Shown: positions 52,967 to 60,714 of the stretch, one piece after another
Position numbering within the stretch: the stretch's first letter is position 1
Layout of the letters: each line of letters opens with the position of its first letter
From: Paenibacillus sp. BIHB 4019
GTDB taxonomy: Bacteria > Bacillota > Bacilli > Paenibacillales > Paenibacillaceae
Length of the DNA: 64,000 nt
Assembly (NCBI RefSeq): GCF_002741035.1
Contig: NZ_CP016808.1
Coordinates: forward strand, 1,116,001 to 1,180,000
Reading direction: 5' to 3'
Translations under genes and position numbers: made by a program
Notes under the pieces: generated by a model
The model's database searches: none
The model's input: only the letters and a program-made list of their open reading frames with translations
Told to the model about the DNA's origin: nothing

Positions 52967-54493
52967 TCACCTTCCCACCCTCTCTAGATGTATTTCGTTT
53001 GGCGAATCCTGCTCCTGCTCGCTATGCCATAATCTGCGGCGCACAGCGTCTGCAATGACCAAAAACGTAATGAGATCAAAGGCCGCGGTAAACAGAAATT
53101 CATGCTTCGCCAAATCGGCGTCCCCCGCCCCGATAATCGAGACGAAGATGCCGGACAAGCCGGCCAGCATCATCATGACGATGAGCGGCAGGCGCGAAGC
53201 CCGCCTTAAATTTCGTGCCCTGATCGCCGCTACGAAAGCTGGCATATAAACGCCAACAACGACAATCATCCAGATGACGATGAAGCCGAAGGTTTTGGGC
53301 GCAAGCGCCTCTTTCAGCAAGCTGTAGCCGGAGAAAAAGACCGTCTGCTGGCCAAATGGCTTGCCTGCTGAATTCTCATAGTTGCCCATCGCCGCGGGGC
53401 GGATGGTAAACGCATTTTTCGCTGCCAAATTCAGCATGCTGCCAGCCTGATCCGGATGGCTGATATAATAGCCGACAATCGCACCAAAGCCGTACTGGCT
53501 ATAGAAGTTTTCCTCTAAAATCGGCGAGTCCACATCCACCGTCGTAAACGGCTCATAATAAATGCTGTCCTTCAAAATTGCATATTGCTTGTCCATGCCG
53601 AGCGCCTCCAAGGCGCCTTCCGGATCATCTGAGCCCATCAGCACCCCGCGCGTCATCGCATGGTATTTGTTAATATTGACGAACTCCTTCGGAATGAGCA
53701 CGTACGTTGCAATGCCTGCCATCATCAGAACAGCGAGCGATGTCAGCATTAGCACGCGGAACGTCCGCTTCACATGGATGAATAGGTAGAACAGGCCGAT
53801 GACGGCAATAATGACGCCAACCGGAGCATTTTGCTGCTTGCTCGTCGTCAGCAGAAAGCCGCTGATCGTAAACACGGCAAGCATCGCGTAATCATTGTAC
53901 CTCCGGCGGTAAAGCAGCAGCCCTGAGGCAAAGACGAGCATCATCATAATAAGCACGATGCCTTCGCTGAAAAAAGAATTGAAAAACGCCGTATATCCCG
54001 TATCGCCAAACATAAAAATCGCCAGCAGCGCAATTATATAGCCGTATTTGCGGTCGACTTTCCAGGTCAGGCTCTCAACGAGCAAATAAATCGCAATGAC
54101 GTAAAGAATCGTCAATATGGCCGCCTGAAAACGCACATCGAACACCTGGCTGCTGGCCAGCAGCGTATTCAGCGCAACTGACAATTGAATGAACCAGGAT
54201 TGCGAGGACGTAAAGGTTGTCCCATTTTCATTGTAATATTGCAAAATGCCAAATTTCTTTACAAAGTAGCCGAGATATTGGCTGTCATAATCCGGGGCGT
54301 TAAAATACAAGCCATTGCTGTACAAAATACGAAAAAAGTCCCCGTTGTCCGCCATCCCGATATACGGGGGCGTGAACAAGGCGATGATGGTAATGATGAG
54401 CACTGCCAAAGCAGCGAAGCTGGCAGGCGATAGGTATCTGTTCAATAAGGCGTAGGCTTGCCGCGCGTAGTGCTTGGCCCTGTCTGCTATCAT
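52967..54493 (-). CDS. Multi-spanning membrane protein, possible GT-C glycosyltransferase
   Basis: A 508-residue protein with 10-12 transmembrane helices. The first extracytoplasmic loop has Asp residues (PPYIGMADNGDFFRILYSNG) in the position and style of GT-C lipid-linked-sugar transferases, and a large central extracellular loop follows the eighth helix. Related proteins are annotated as WsfD-like hexose transferases, but I am not sure of this family. AAAGAAGG lies 8 nt before ATG 54493; the longer frame to 54547 runs through a hairpin. It is an addition compared with the five-gene ydaJ-N operon and may add a side-chain sugar. Confidence 0.7.
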   Translation of the reverse strand: MIADRAKHYARQAYALLNRYLSPASFAALAVLIITIIALFTPPYIGMADNGDFFRILYSNGLYFNAPDYDSQYLGYFVKKFGILQYYNENGTTFTSSQSWFIQLSVALNTLLASSQVFDVRFQAAILTILYVIAIYLLVESLTWKVDRKYGYIIALLAIFMFGDTGYTAFFNSFFSEGIVLIMMMLVFASGLLLYRRRYNDYAMLAVFTISGFLLTTSKQQNAPVGVIIAVIGLFYLFIHVKRTFRVLMLTSLAVLMMAGIATYVLIPKEFVNINKYHAMTRGVLMGSDDPEGALEALGMDKQYAILKDSIYYEPFTTVDVDSPILEENFYSQYGFGAIVGYYISHPDQAGSMLNLAAKNAFTIRPAAMGNYENSAGKPFGQQTVFFSGYSLLKEALAPKTFGFIVIWMIVVVGVYMPAFVAAIRARNLRRASRLPLIVMMMLAGLSGIFVSIIGAGDADLAKHEFLFTAAFDLITFLVIADAVRRRLWHSEQEQDSPNEIHLERVGR

Positions 54494-54524
54494 GGTGGGC
54501 GCCTTCTTTCTTAAATAACTTTTA

Positions 54525-54583
54525 TAAACTTGGTGAAAAAGGATCATCGCTGCGCGAAAGGTTTGCCTTTTTCACCAAAGTTT
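54525..54583. other. Long inverted repeat inside the EPS operon
   Basis: TTGGTGAAAAAGG (54530-54542) pairs exactly with 54566-54578, extendable with one bulge. It lies between the GH8-like gene and the next gene, so it may be an attenuator or processing site that lowers or raises downstream expression. Confidence 0.6.
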
Positions 54584-54613
54584 CTGCTGAGGAAAATTAT
54601 GAAAAAGGCTTTT

Positions 54614-55795
54614 TTAGTAAGTATAAGCAAGCAAAGCCATTAGGTTGTCGAAGGAATAGGCTTGCTGAGCTGCCGTGTCGCCAAAGCCGCCGAGCAGCGG
54701 GCTTCCGACCTCCTCGATTTGAAACTCATTCATTTTGCCAATACTGTCGGCATATAAGGTCTGGTCGCCAATCACGGAGCCAATCATCGCCGTTATCGCG
54801 TAGATGGCAGTAGAACGCGTATCCGTCGTGGCTGCACCTTCCCTCGTGTATTGGCCGTAAAGCGTACCCGCCTTCACCTTATCCTTTATGTATCGGATGC
54901 TTTCAGCTTTTTCTTCACCCATTTCGGCTAATATCAGCACAGTTAACAAAGATTCCACCATATTAATATGATCCGAGCTGTATTTGCCTTTGCCATAATC
55001 ATAACGCGTCTCATAGAAAGGAAATTCGTCCGTTAAATAACCGTCCTTGATGACTTTCTCCATATTAGCGATCAGCGTTTGCCGCTCCCCCGCCTCGATA
55101 GGCAGCAGCCCCAGCGTCTTCAAATCGATATAACATAACGTAATAAAATTATTCGTTATTTTGTATGTTTCATCATAAAAATCATACAAATAGCCATTTT
55201 TCACATTATGCTCGTAAAAACGTTTGCCGAAGCTGTCGGCCTCCTGCTTGTAGCCATCATTTTGAAAAACATCGCCGGCCTCATAAAGCGCACGGATGAT
55301 GCGCAAATCGTCAACCGCTGCGTTCAGCGTATAACGCTTTTGCAGCTTGGGGCTGAAGCGGTAGCTGAAAGCCGTCTCCATATTGAACGATTGCTTGGCG
55401 CGGGCCCACTCCTCCTCGAAAGCAGACTTTTGCTGCGTTAACGCTTTGTAGCGCATCATAAGTCCCGCTGACTCGCTAAGCATTTCATGCCCCGTTGTCA
55501 GCTCCGCATTTTGCTCCGTATCCTGCAAGTTCGTATAAATGCCAGCCGTTCCAGACAGCTCAGTCGTTATAAAATGATACAGCTTCTGACGCTTGTCCTG
55601 CATTTGCAGCTTGTCACCAAAATGCTGCTCTGGCAGCAATGCTGGCGCAGGCGTGTCCTGTGGCGCTGCCGAGGACGTGGGCAATGAGGATGGAGCTGGC
55701 TGCTCCGAGCGTCCACATGCCGTCAACAATAACACGAACGTTATTGCGGTTAAGATCACTTTTTTGCCCGAACCGCTTGATTGTATTTTACGCAT
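54614..55795 (-). CDS. GH8-like lipoprotein (YdaJ-like)
   Basis: A 393-residue lipoprotein: signal peptide with lipobox LLTACG (acylated Cys ~27), a Ser/Pro-rich tether, then an (alpha/alpha)6-type domain (about 60-390) like BcsZ/GH8 and YdaJ, with Asp/Glu-bearing segments such as NAAVDDLRIIRALYEA and a Tyr-rich YDFYDETYK. It probably trims or edits the exopolysaccharide at the membrane surface. Start: GAGG 7 nt before ATG 55795. It is the first structural gene of the EPS operon, with the ATL gene only 29 nt upstream. Confidence 0.82.
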   Translation of the reverse strand: MRKIQSSGSGKKVILTAITFVLLLTACGRSEQPAPSSLPTSSAAPQDTPAPALLPEQHFGDKLQMQDKRQKLYHFITTELSGTAGIYTNLQDTEQNAELTTGHEMLSESAGLMMRYKALTQQKSAFEEEWARAKQSFNMETAFSYRFSPKLQKRYTLNAAVDDLRIIRALYEAGDVFQNDGYKQEADSFGKRFYEHNVKNGYLYDFYDETYKITNNFITLCYIDLKTLGLLPIEAGERQTLIANMEKVIKDGYLTDEFPFYETRYDYGKGKYSSDHINMVESLLTVLILAEMGEEKAESIRYIKDKVKAGTLYGQYTREGAATTDTRSTAIYAITAMIGSVIGDQTLYADSIGKMNEFQIEEVGSPLLGGFGDTAAQQAYSFDNLMALLAYTY

Positions 55796-55824
55796 CCATC
55801 TGCCTCGTTTCTCTGAATCCGGGT

Positions 55825-56193
55825 TTAAAACATTTGGTCCACATCGTCTGGATCCAGGTTATCCCACGCTCCCATTATGTCCGCTGGCGCCGGATTAAAA
55901 CGATATTTTGCCAAATCCAGCTTGCCCTGCACACTAACTTCGATACCCTCTTCCTCCAAGCGCGACCGCTGCTCCATATTCCCCTCTTCACTCGGGATGG
56001 CGATTTCTCCTTGCGCATTGACAACCCGGTGCCACGGCAGCCGATGGATGCTGCTCTGCGTATGCAAAATCCGCACAACCTGGCGCGCACCTCTGCGGCT
56101 TCCCGCAAGCTCGGCAATCTGCCCATAGCTCATGACAGCGCCTGCTGGGATGCGTTTTATAATTTCAATAACTCTTTTCGTAAATGGCTGCAT
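55825..56193 (-). CDS. Alkyltransferase-like protein (ATL; MGMT fold without cysteine)
   Basis: A 122-residue protein with the DNA-binding domain of O6-alkylguanine-DNA methyltransferase. The active-site PCHRV is PWHRV (in LPWHRVVNAQGE), so the acceptor cysteine is missing. This is the ATL class, which binds O6-alkylguanine lesions and hands them to nucleotide-excision repair. Other MGMT-fold features are kept (GAVMSYGQIAELAGSRRGAR with the arginine finger). ATG 56193 is chosen because GGAGG is 5 nt upstream. It is 29 nt upstream of the ydaJ-like gene on the same strand with no terminator visible. Confidence 0.88.
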   Translation of the reverse strand: MQPFTKRVIEIIKRIPAGAVMSYGQIAELAGSRRGARQVVRILHTQSSIHRLPWHRVVNAQGEIAIPSEEGNMEQRSRLEEEGIEVSVQGKLDLAKYRFNPAPADIMGAWDNLDPDDVDQMF

Positions 56194-56302
56194 GATGGCC
56201 TCCGTTAGAAAGCTAATTTTTCTTTTGAAAAGATTGTAACATGTTTCAGCATTCGACTGGTTTCTACATTTAATATTTACACGCAAATCTAAAAAAAAAT
56301 TC

Positions 56303-56350
56303 AAAAAAGGCAAGCACGTCGTTCCCTGGGGAGCTACGGCCTGCCTTATT
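56303..56350 (-). terminator. Probable terminator of the quinone-reductase gene
   Basis: On the minus strand AAGGCAGGC pairs with GCTTGCCTT (one G-U) across a 30-nt interior, followed by TTTTTT. Confidence 0.55.
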
Positions 56351-56378
56351 TTACAAAATACGTGCTTTTTTAAATTAT

Positions 56379-56392
56379 TGATTGATCAATTA
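56379..56392. promoter_or_regulatory. TetR-operator-like site 1
   Basis: TGATTGATCAATTA differs at one of 14 positions from the palindrome at 57662-57675. It lies 3' of the quinone-reductase gene and 186 bp upstream of the ATL gene. Confidence 0.4.
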
Positions 56393-56417
56393 CAACTAAG
56401 CAAAAGAAGCTGCCTGA

Positions 56418-56984
56418 TCAAGCCTTGCTTGCCATATAGGAAATCTGCTCCAGCCATGCTTTGCGCATTGCCTCATCAGATGCTGGAACAGAGTCGAAGA
56501 ACAGATGATACTTAACCTCCAGCCCGCAATATTCGAAAATCCCTTTATCCGACGTTAAACGCAGCGCCTCTCCCATGCCATTTGCTTCGTATTCCGCTTT
56601 GGACTTGCCTTGCGTGTTGATAATGACGGCCTTTTTCCCCTTTAGCAGGCCCATCTGCACGCCATCCACATACTTATAAGCAAAACCGTAAGAAAATATG
56701 CGTTCGATATAACCTTTCATCATCGCTGGCAGCCCGGTCCACCAAATCGGGTAAATAAAGGTGATCATGTCGGCCCATTTTAAATGCTGCTGCTCCTGTT
56801 CAATATCCTCGCTCAGCCCGCCAATGATTTCACTTGCGCTGACAATCGGCTGAAACCCCAGCTCATACAAATCCCGCACAACGACCTCATGCCCCTTATT
56901 CGTCAGCCCTTCGACCGCCGTTTGCAAAATAGCATGGTTAAAGCTTTCTTTCCTCGGATGTGCGTACACGATTAAATGATTCAT
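56418..56984 (-). CDS. NAD(P)H-dependent flavin quinone oxidoreductase
   Basis: A 188-residue flavodoxin-fold enzyme of the NQO/KefF/MdaB (Flavodoxin_2) family. Motifs: YAHPRKESFNHAI (FMN phosphate loop region), ITFIYPIWWTGLPAMMKGYI with the conserved PxxWxGxPAxxKG/R, and IINTQGKSKAEYE. It reduces quinones or electrophiles by two electrons and protects from redox stress. GAGGAG is 8 nt before the ATG. The TetR gene lies upstream on the same strand, and both have a TGATTGATCAA-type palindrome in their upstream regions. Confidence 0.9.
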   Translation of the reverse strand: MNHLIVYAHPRKESFNHAILQTAVEGLTNKGHEVVVRDLYELGFQPIVSASEIIGGLSEDIEQEQQHLKWADMITFIYPIWWTGLPAMMKGYIERIFSYGFAYKYVDGVQMGLLKGKKAVIINTQGKSKAEYEANGMGEALRLTSDKGIFEYCGLEVKYHLFFDSVPASDEAMRKAWLEQISYMASKA

Positions 56985-57023
56985 TTAAATAGCTCCTCTC
57001 GATTTTCAGCTCGATTAATTTTG

Positions 57024-57037
57024 TGATTGATCAACCA
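57024..57037. promoter_or_regulatory. TetR-operator-like site 2
   Basis: TGATTGATCAACCA, 40 bp upstream of the quinone-reductase start codon. It matches site 3 at 13 of 14 positions. Confidence 0.6.
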
Positions 57038-57049
57038 ATTACTAATGGT

Positions 57050-57078
57050 CAAGGTAAAACGGCTGTTGCCGTCCTTTT
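57050..57078 (-). repeat. REP-like intergenic hairpin, copy 2 (TetR terminator)
   Basis: ACGGC-TGTT-GCCGT inside outer arms TGGTC/GACCA. On the minus strand it is a hairpin followed by TTTT at the end of the TetR gene. It is nearly identical to 6416-6443. Confidence 0.5.
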
Positions 57079-57112
57079 AAAAAGACCACCGCCACAAACG
57101 AATAACAATGGT

Positions 57113-57634
57113 CTATTCTTTCACAAACAGTTCCGGCATTTCCAGTGCCATTGCCACATTGCAGAGCATGCCTCTAGCCAAAAAATTCGTCGTACGCGCG
57201 CCAGCATCAGCAATGCCCGCCTTCGTAAAAGCATCCTCAACGAGCTGCTTCACCTGGCCGGTGCCCTGCCGCATGGCATCGCGAACCGGAGCTTCCCGAA
57301 TCGTCTGCGCCTGCATTTGCAATAAAATTTCATTGCGATGCGAGCCCATAACTTCCTCATAAGCCCGGATCAGCCCTGGCTCCAAGGTAGCTGGCTCCTC
57401 CGTATCAATGACCTGCTGAAAAGCTTTGACGATGCGCTGCCAAGATACATCAAGCGCCTCCACCAGCAAAGATTCCTTCGTAAAGAAGCGATACACATAG
57501 GGCTGGGAGATCGCTGCCCGCTCGGCTACTTGCGCTGTAGTTGCACGATAATAACCAATTTCGGAAAAAACCTCAATAGCCGCAGATACGATATCGGAAC
57601 GCCTGCTGGCAGCTGTTGCCGTTCCTTTTGCCAT
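57113..57634 (-). CDS. TetR-family regulator of the quinone reductase
   Basis: A 173-residue repressor. The helix-turn-helix covers about residues 8-55 (TAQVAERAAISQPYVYRFFT), followed by the helical effector domain with a TetR_C region (RMLCNVAMALEMP-like end GMLCNVAMALEMPEL). I choose ATG 57634 (MAKGTATAAS); its AAAGG site is 13 nt away, and a TTG 4 codons upstream is possible. A perfect 14-bp palindrome lies 28 bp upstream of the start, and a close copy precedes the quinone-reductase gene, so it probably represses both and responds to an electrophile or quinone. Confidence 0.87.
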   Translation of the reverse strand: MAKGTATAASRRSDIVSAAIEVFSEIGYYRATTAQVAERAAISQPYVYRFFTKESLLVEALDVSWQRIVKAFQQVIDTEEPATLEPGLIRAYEEVMGSHRNEILLQMQAQTIREAPVRDAMRQGTGQVKQLVEDAFTKAGIADAGARTTNFLARGMLCNVAMALEMPELFVKE

Positions 57635-57661
57635 AAACGCACCCAACCTTTCATTTGGTAT

Positions 57662-57675
57662 TGATTGATCAATCA
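57662..57675. promoter_or_regulatory. TetR-operator-like site 3 (perfect palindrome)
   Basis: TGATTGATCAATCA is a perfect 14-bp palindrome between the TetR gene and the divergent SDR gene, so it could control both. Confidence 0.65.
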
Positions 57676-57848
57676 CTAACTTGCTTTAAACTATAGCCGA
57701 TCTTAAAAAGACTTGCAAGCCCTTTGTTTCAAAAAGTTTTGCCGGGCCGCTTGACTTGGAGCCGCCTCCAAGTTGTACGCTAAGGCCATCAAGAGGAGCA
57801 TCAACAGCTAGCTGCTGGCTTGGTTGCCCATTCTATCGAGGAGGAAAC

Positions 57849-58706
57849 ATGATGAACAAGCAAATAGATGTACAAACCGCGCTCATTACAGGCGCTAACA
57901 ATGGAATTGGGCTAGCGCTCACTCGCAGGCTGCTTGGGGAAGGCTGGCAGGTTGCCGCACTCATTCGTTCCGATTTTCTAGAGGACGATGAGGAGATTCA
58001 AGCTGCTCTGCGCAAGGGACAGCTTCGCATTTACAAAGCCGATTTAGCTGATTTTGCAAGCTTAAAGCTGGGGCTGAAGCAAATTAAAGCAGCAGAAGCC
58101 AAGCTGGATGTGCTATTCAACAATGCAGGAGGCAGCTTCTCGGAGCTATCTATGACCAAGCAAGGGCGGGAGCAGCATTTTGATTTGCAGACGGTCGCGC
58201 CATATGCCGTCTTTATGGAGCTGAAGGAGCTGCTCAAAAAAGGAAGCTATAAGACGATCGTTAATACGTCGACCAGCTCTTTCAAAACCTTGAAGAAATT
58301 CAACGCGCAAACGTTGGAGCGCCCAACGGAATTCAAGAAGCTGTTCGGTCCCTACTCCACCTCCAAGCTCGCTCTTTCCTTGTGGACAAAGGAGCTGGCT
58401 CCAGCCCTTGCAGCAGAAGGCCTCCGCATCATCAGCGTTGATCCGGGCGGCAATAATACGATTAGAAAAGGAAAAAGCTCCGGCTTGCCTTTTTATATAA
58501 AGCCCATCATGAAGCTGTTTTTCTCGCATCCAAGCAAAGGCGCTTCCCTGCTTTATGAAGCAGCGGTCAGCAAGCAGAAGCTTGCAGCGCCTGGCTCATA
58601 TCTTGTAAATGGCAAAGCCTCTGAGCTGAAATTTGCTGACCAAAGCGCTAAAGTGCTAAATCTCGTCAGCTCGATTTATGAACGGGAGTTTTCAAAGCCC
58701 CAGTAA
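57849..58706 (+). CDS. Short-chain dehydrogenase/reductase
   Basis: A 285-residue classical-type SDR. The Rossmann cofactor motif is TGANNGIG (about residues 14-21), the structural NNAG is in FNNAGGSF, and the catalytic pair is YSTSK (Tyr and Lys) with the Ser in STSSF upstream. The longer C-terminus and the ERPTEFKKLFGPYSTSK segment resemble retinol-dehydrogenase-like SDRs. ATG 57849 and ATG 57852 are adjacent; GAGGAGG is 4 and 7 nt upstream respectively, so the second may be preferred. It is divergent from the TetR gene with an operator between them, hence possibly in the same detoxification regulon. The substrate is unknown. Confidence 0.87.
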   Translation: MMNKQIDVQTALITGANNGIGLALTRRLLGEGWQVAALIRSDFLEDDEEIQAALRKGQLRIYKADLADFASLKLGLKQIKAAEAKLDVLFNNAGGSFSELSMTKQGREQHFDLQTVAPYAVFMELKELLKKGSYKTIVNTSTSSFKTLKKFNAQTLERPTEFKKLFGPYSTSKLALSLWTKELAPALAAEGLRIISVDPGGNNTIRKGKSSGLPFYIKPIMKLFFSHPSKGASLLYEAAVSKQKLAAPGSYLVNGKASELKFADQSAKVLNLVSSIYEREFSKPQ

Positions 58707-58726
58707 GCGTGAGGGTGCTGCAATAT

Positions 58727-58771
58727 AAAGCCCAATTAAGAGCGGCAAGCTGCTGCTCCTAATTGGGCTTT
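58727..58771. terminator. Bidirectional terminator between SDR and GNAT genes
   Basis: AAAGCCCAATTA (58727-58738) pairs with TAATTGGGCTTT (58760-58771). Confidence 0.8.
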
Positions 58772-58786
58772 GGACGATCAAACCAA

Positions 58787-59296
58787 CTATATTTCTTTAT
58801 AATACAATACCGTGGCATATAGGTTGCCGTCACCTGAACGGGCAAATTTCGGAATACGCCCTGCCTCAATAAAGCCGAGCGACTGGTACAAAATATTAGA
58901 AGGCGCTCCTTCTAGCGTATCGAGGATGAGCAGGCTTCGTTGTTCCGCAACAGCCCGCTCCTCCGCTGCCTGCATCAGCAGTCTGGCAATGCCTTTGCGC
59001 CTCTGCTGGGGCTGCACCATCATTTTGGCAATTTCCGCCCGGTGGGATGCATTTTGCTTTTGCGCCAGCTGGAGCTGTACGGTACCGACAATTCGTTCTC
59101 CCTCCTTGGCAGCCCACAGCAAAGTGCCCGGCTCCAATACGCCTTGCCAATACCCTTTGGCGTCCTCCCTGCTAAGCGGCGGCAGGAAGCCGATCGACGC
59201 TCCATCGTCTACGACCTCGACAATGAGCCCGGCCAACTCCTCTAACGTATGCTCATCAAGCTCCGTCAGCTCTTCTACTCGCAATGATTGGCCCAT
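58787..59296 (-). CDS. GNAT-family N-acetyltransferase
   Basis: A 169-residue acetyltransferase. The acetyl-CoA loop is KMMVQPQQRRKGIARLLMQA (Q/RxxGxG/A as RRKGIA), and the C-terminal motif B is ILYQSLGFIEAGRIPKFARS. The length and the GNLYATVLYYKEI ending resemble bacterial acetyltransferases with small-molecule or antibiotic substrates, but the substrate is not readable. AAAGGAG is 9 nt before the ATG. It is monocistronic. Confidence 0.85.
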   Translation of the reverse strand: MGQSLRVEELTELDEHTLEELAGLIVEVVDDGASIGFLPPLSREDAKGYWQGVLEPGTLLWAAKEGERIVGTVQLQLAQKQNASHRAEIAKMMVQPQQRRKGIARLLMQAAEERAVAEQRSLLILDTLEGAPSNILYQSLGFIEAGRIPKFARSGDGNLYATVLYYKEI

Positions 59297-59527
59297 GCCC
59301 TCAACTCCTTTTTCATCTCTGTTTCATCTTCTCTAGCATATCCAATTTGTGATTTGAGCTCAATCTACTAAACATGATCATTGAATAAATCTTCAATGCC
59401 GCGAATAATTTCTGTAAAGACACTATGGAGATGTCCGGCACTACGATGCCAATGGTCAGCGTTTTGCGCAACAACAAGCTACAAAGCGAAAAAATCGGTG
59501 AAATGTTGTTCCTATAGGAGGCTTAAG

Positions 59528-60481
59528 ATGCAAAAAATAAAGCTTTTTTCCGGTACATCCAACCGCAAGCTCGCTGAGCAGGTCTGTTCTTTGCTTGGGC
59601 AGCCGCTCGGCGATGTCGCTATTACCCGCCAGCAAAGCGGCGAAATTCACGTTTCCTATCAAGAGCCGATTCGTACCTGCGACGTCTTTATTATTCAAGC
59701 GATGTCCCATCCGGTCAATGAGCATTTGGTTGAGCTGCTTGTGCTCATTGATGCTGCCAAACGTGCTTCGGCAAATAAAATCAATTTGATTTTGCCCTAT
59801 TACGGCTATGCCCGGCAAGAGCGAAAAACCGCGCCCCGCGAGCCGATTTCGGCGAAGCTGGTTGCCGAGGTGCTGACGACCGTAGGTGCGAACCGCATCG
59901 TAACGATTGATCTGCATGCCGATCCGATTCAAGGCTTTTTTGAAATTCCGGTTGACCATTTAACCGCCCTCGACCTTATTATCCATCATTTAAAAAGCAA
60001 AAATATTGAAAATCCGGTTGTCGTCTCTCCCGATGCAGGACGTGCTTCCACAGCGGAAAAGCTAGCGGGCGAGCTGGACTGCCCATTCGCCATTATGATC
60101 AAAAACCGCCCGGCCCACAACCAGACGGAAATTACGCATATTATTGGCGATGTAGCGGGCAAAACGCCGATTATCATTGAGGATTTAATTGATACCGGAA
60201 ATACGATCGTCAATGTCGTTAATGCCCTTAAGCAAAATGGAGCCGGGAACGCTTATGTTTGCGCAACACATGGGCTATTTTCGGGAGGGGCGCGAAATTT
60301 GCTGGCATCGCCTAATATCAGCGAAATCGTCGTCACCGATACGATTGCAATGCAGGAGGAGCATGAGGTTTTTGGTGAAAAGCTTGTCATCCTGCCAATA
60401 GCTCCTATTATCGCTGCTGCCGTACAAATTATTATTCAGGGCGGCTCCATCGATACACAGGTAAACTCGGGCAAGGTTTAA
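59528..60481 (+). CDS. prs: Ribose-phosphate pyrophosphokinase paralogue (PRPP synthetase)
   Basis: A 317-residue enzyme that makes PRPP from ribose-5-phosphate and ATP for nucleotide, His and Trp synthesis. Motifs: FSGTSNRKLAEQV; NLILPYYGYARQERK (ATP-binding flexible loop); DLHADPIQGFFEIPVDHL (PRPP synthetase signature); and the PRPP loop DLIDTGNTI. Two segments differ from the canonical enzyme: SPDAGRASTAEKLA (canonical SPDHGGVTRARxxA) and IMIKNRPAHNQTE (canonical DKRRPRPN), and the PRPP loop has TGNT for TAGT. This suggests a secondary paralogue, with the main prs expected in the gcaD-prs locus elsewhere. AGGAGG is 6 nt before ATG 59528. It ends at a strong terminator. Confidence 0.9.
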   Translation: MQKIKLFSGTSNRKLAEQVCSLLGQPLGDVAITRQQSGEIHVSYQEPIRTCDVFIIQAMSHPVNEHLVELLVLIDAAKRASANKINLILPYYGYARQERKTAPREPISAKLVAEVLTTVGANRIVTIDLHADPIQGFFEIPVDHLTALDLIIHHLKSKNIENPVVVSPDAGRASTAEKLAGELDCPFAIMIKNRPAHNQTEITHIIGDVAGKTPIIIEDLIDTGNTIVNVVNALKQNGAGNAYVCATHGLFSGGARNLLASPNISEIVVTDTIAMQEEHEVFGEKLVILPIAPIIAAAVQIIIQGGSIDTQVNSGKV

Positions 60482-60536
60482 CATTTGGCTTCCTTGTTCA
60501 GCATACATGTATGCCAAGTGTGACTGCGGTTAAAAA

Positions 60537-60571
60537 AAGTGCGGAAAGGCAACGATCTGCCTTCCGCACTT
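60537..60571. terminator. Terminator after the prs paralogue
   Basis: AAGTGCGGAAAGGCA pairs with TGCCTTCCGCACTT (one unpaired base) around ACGATC, with A and T tracts on both sides. Confidence 0.85.
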
Positions 60572-60619
60572 CCTTTGAGATATTTTGCTGTATCTCTTTT
60601 TTCTCAATCTCTGCTTTCC

Positions 60620-60695
60620 TGCATTTCTGCCTTGCTAAATTTATGCCTTGCTAAATTTCTGCATTTCTACATTTGTGCATTTCTGCATGTTTTTC
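60620..60695. repeat. Degenerate short tandem repeat
   Basis: Reiterated CTGCATTTCTGC- and TTGCTAAATTT-type units between the prs terminator and the xylanase stop codon. Non-coding; probably slippage-generated. Confidence 0.5.
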
Positions 60696-60714
60696 TTGCT
60701 GCCCATTTCCCCTA

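Noticed and set aside
51271..53249. Long plus-strand ORFs opposite the EPS genes (228 and 272 codons)
   Set aside because: They lack ribosome sites and recognisable domains, and lie entirely antisense to the well-supported ydaL/GT-C-like genes.
60501..60514. GCATACATGTATGC palindrome after prs as a LexA or other operator
   Set aside because: It does not match the Gram-positive SOS box and lies 3' of a gene with no promoter beside it.
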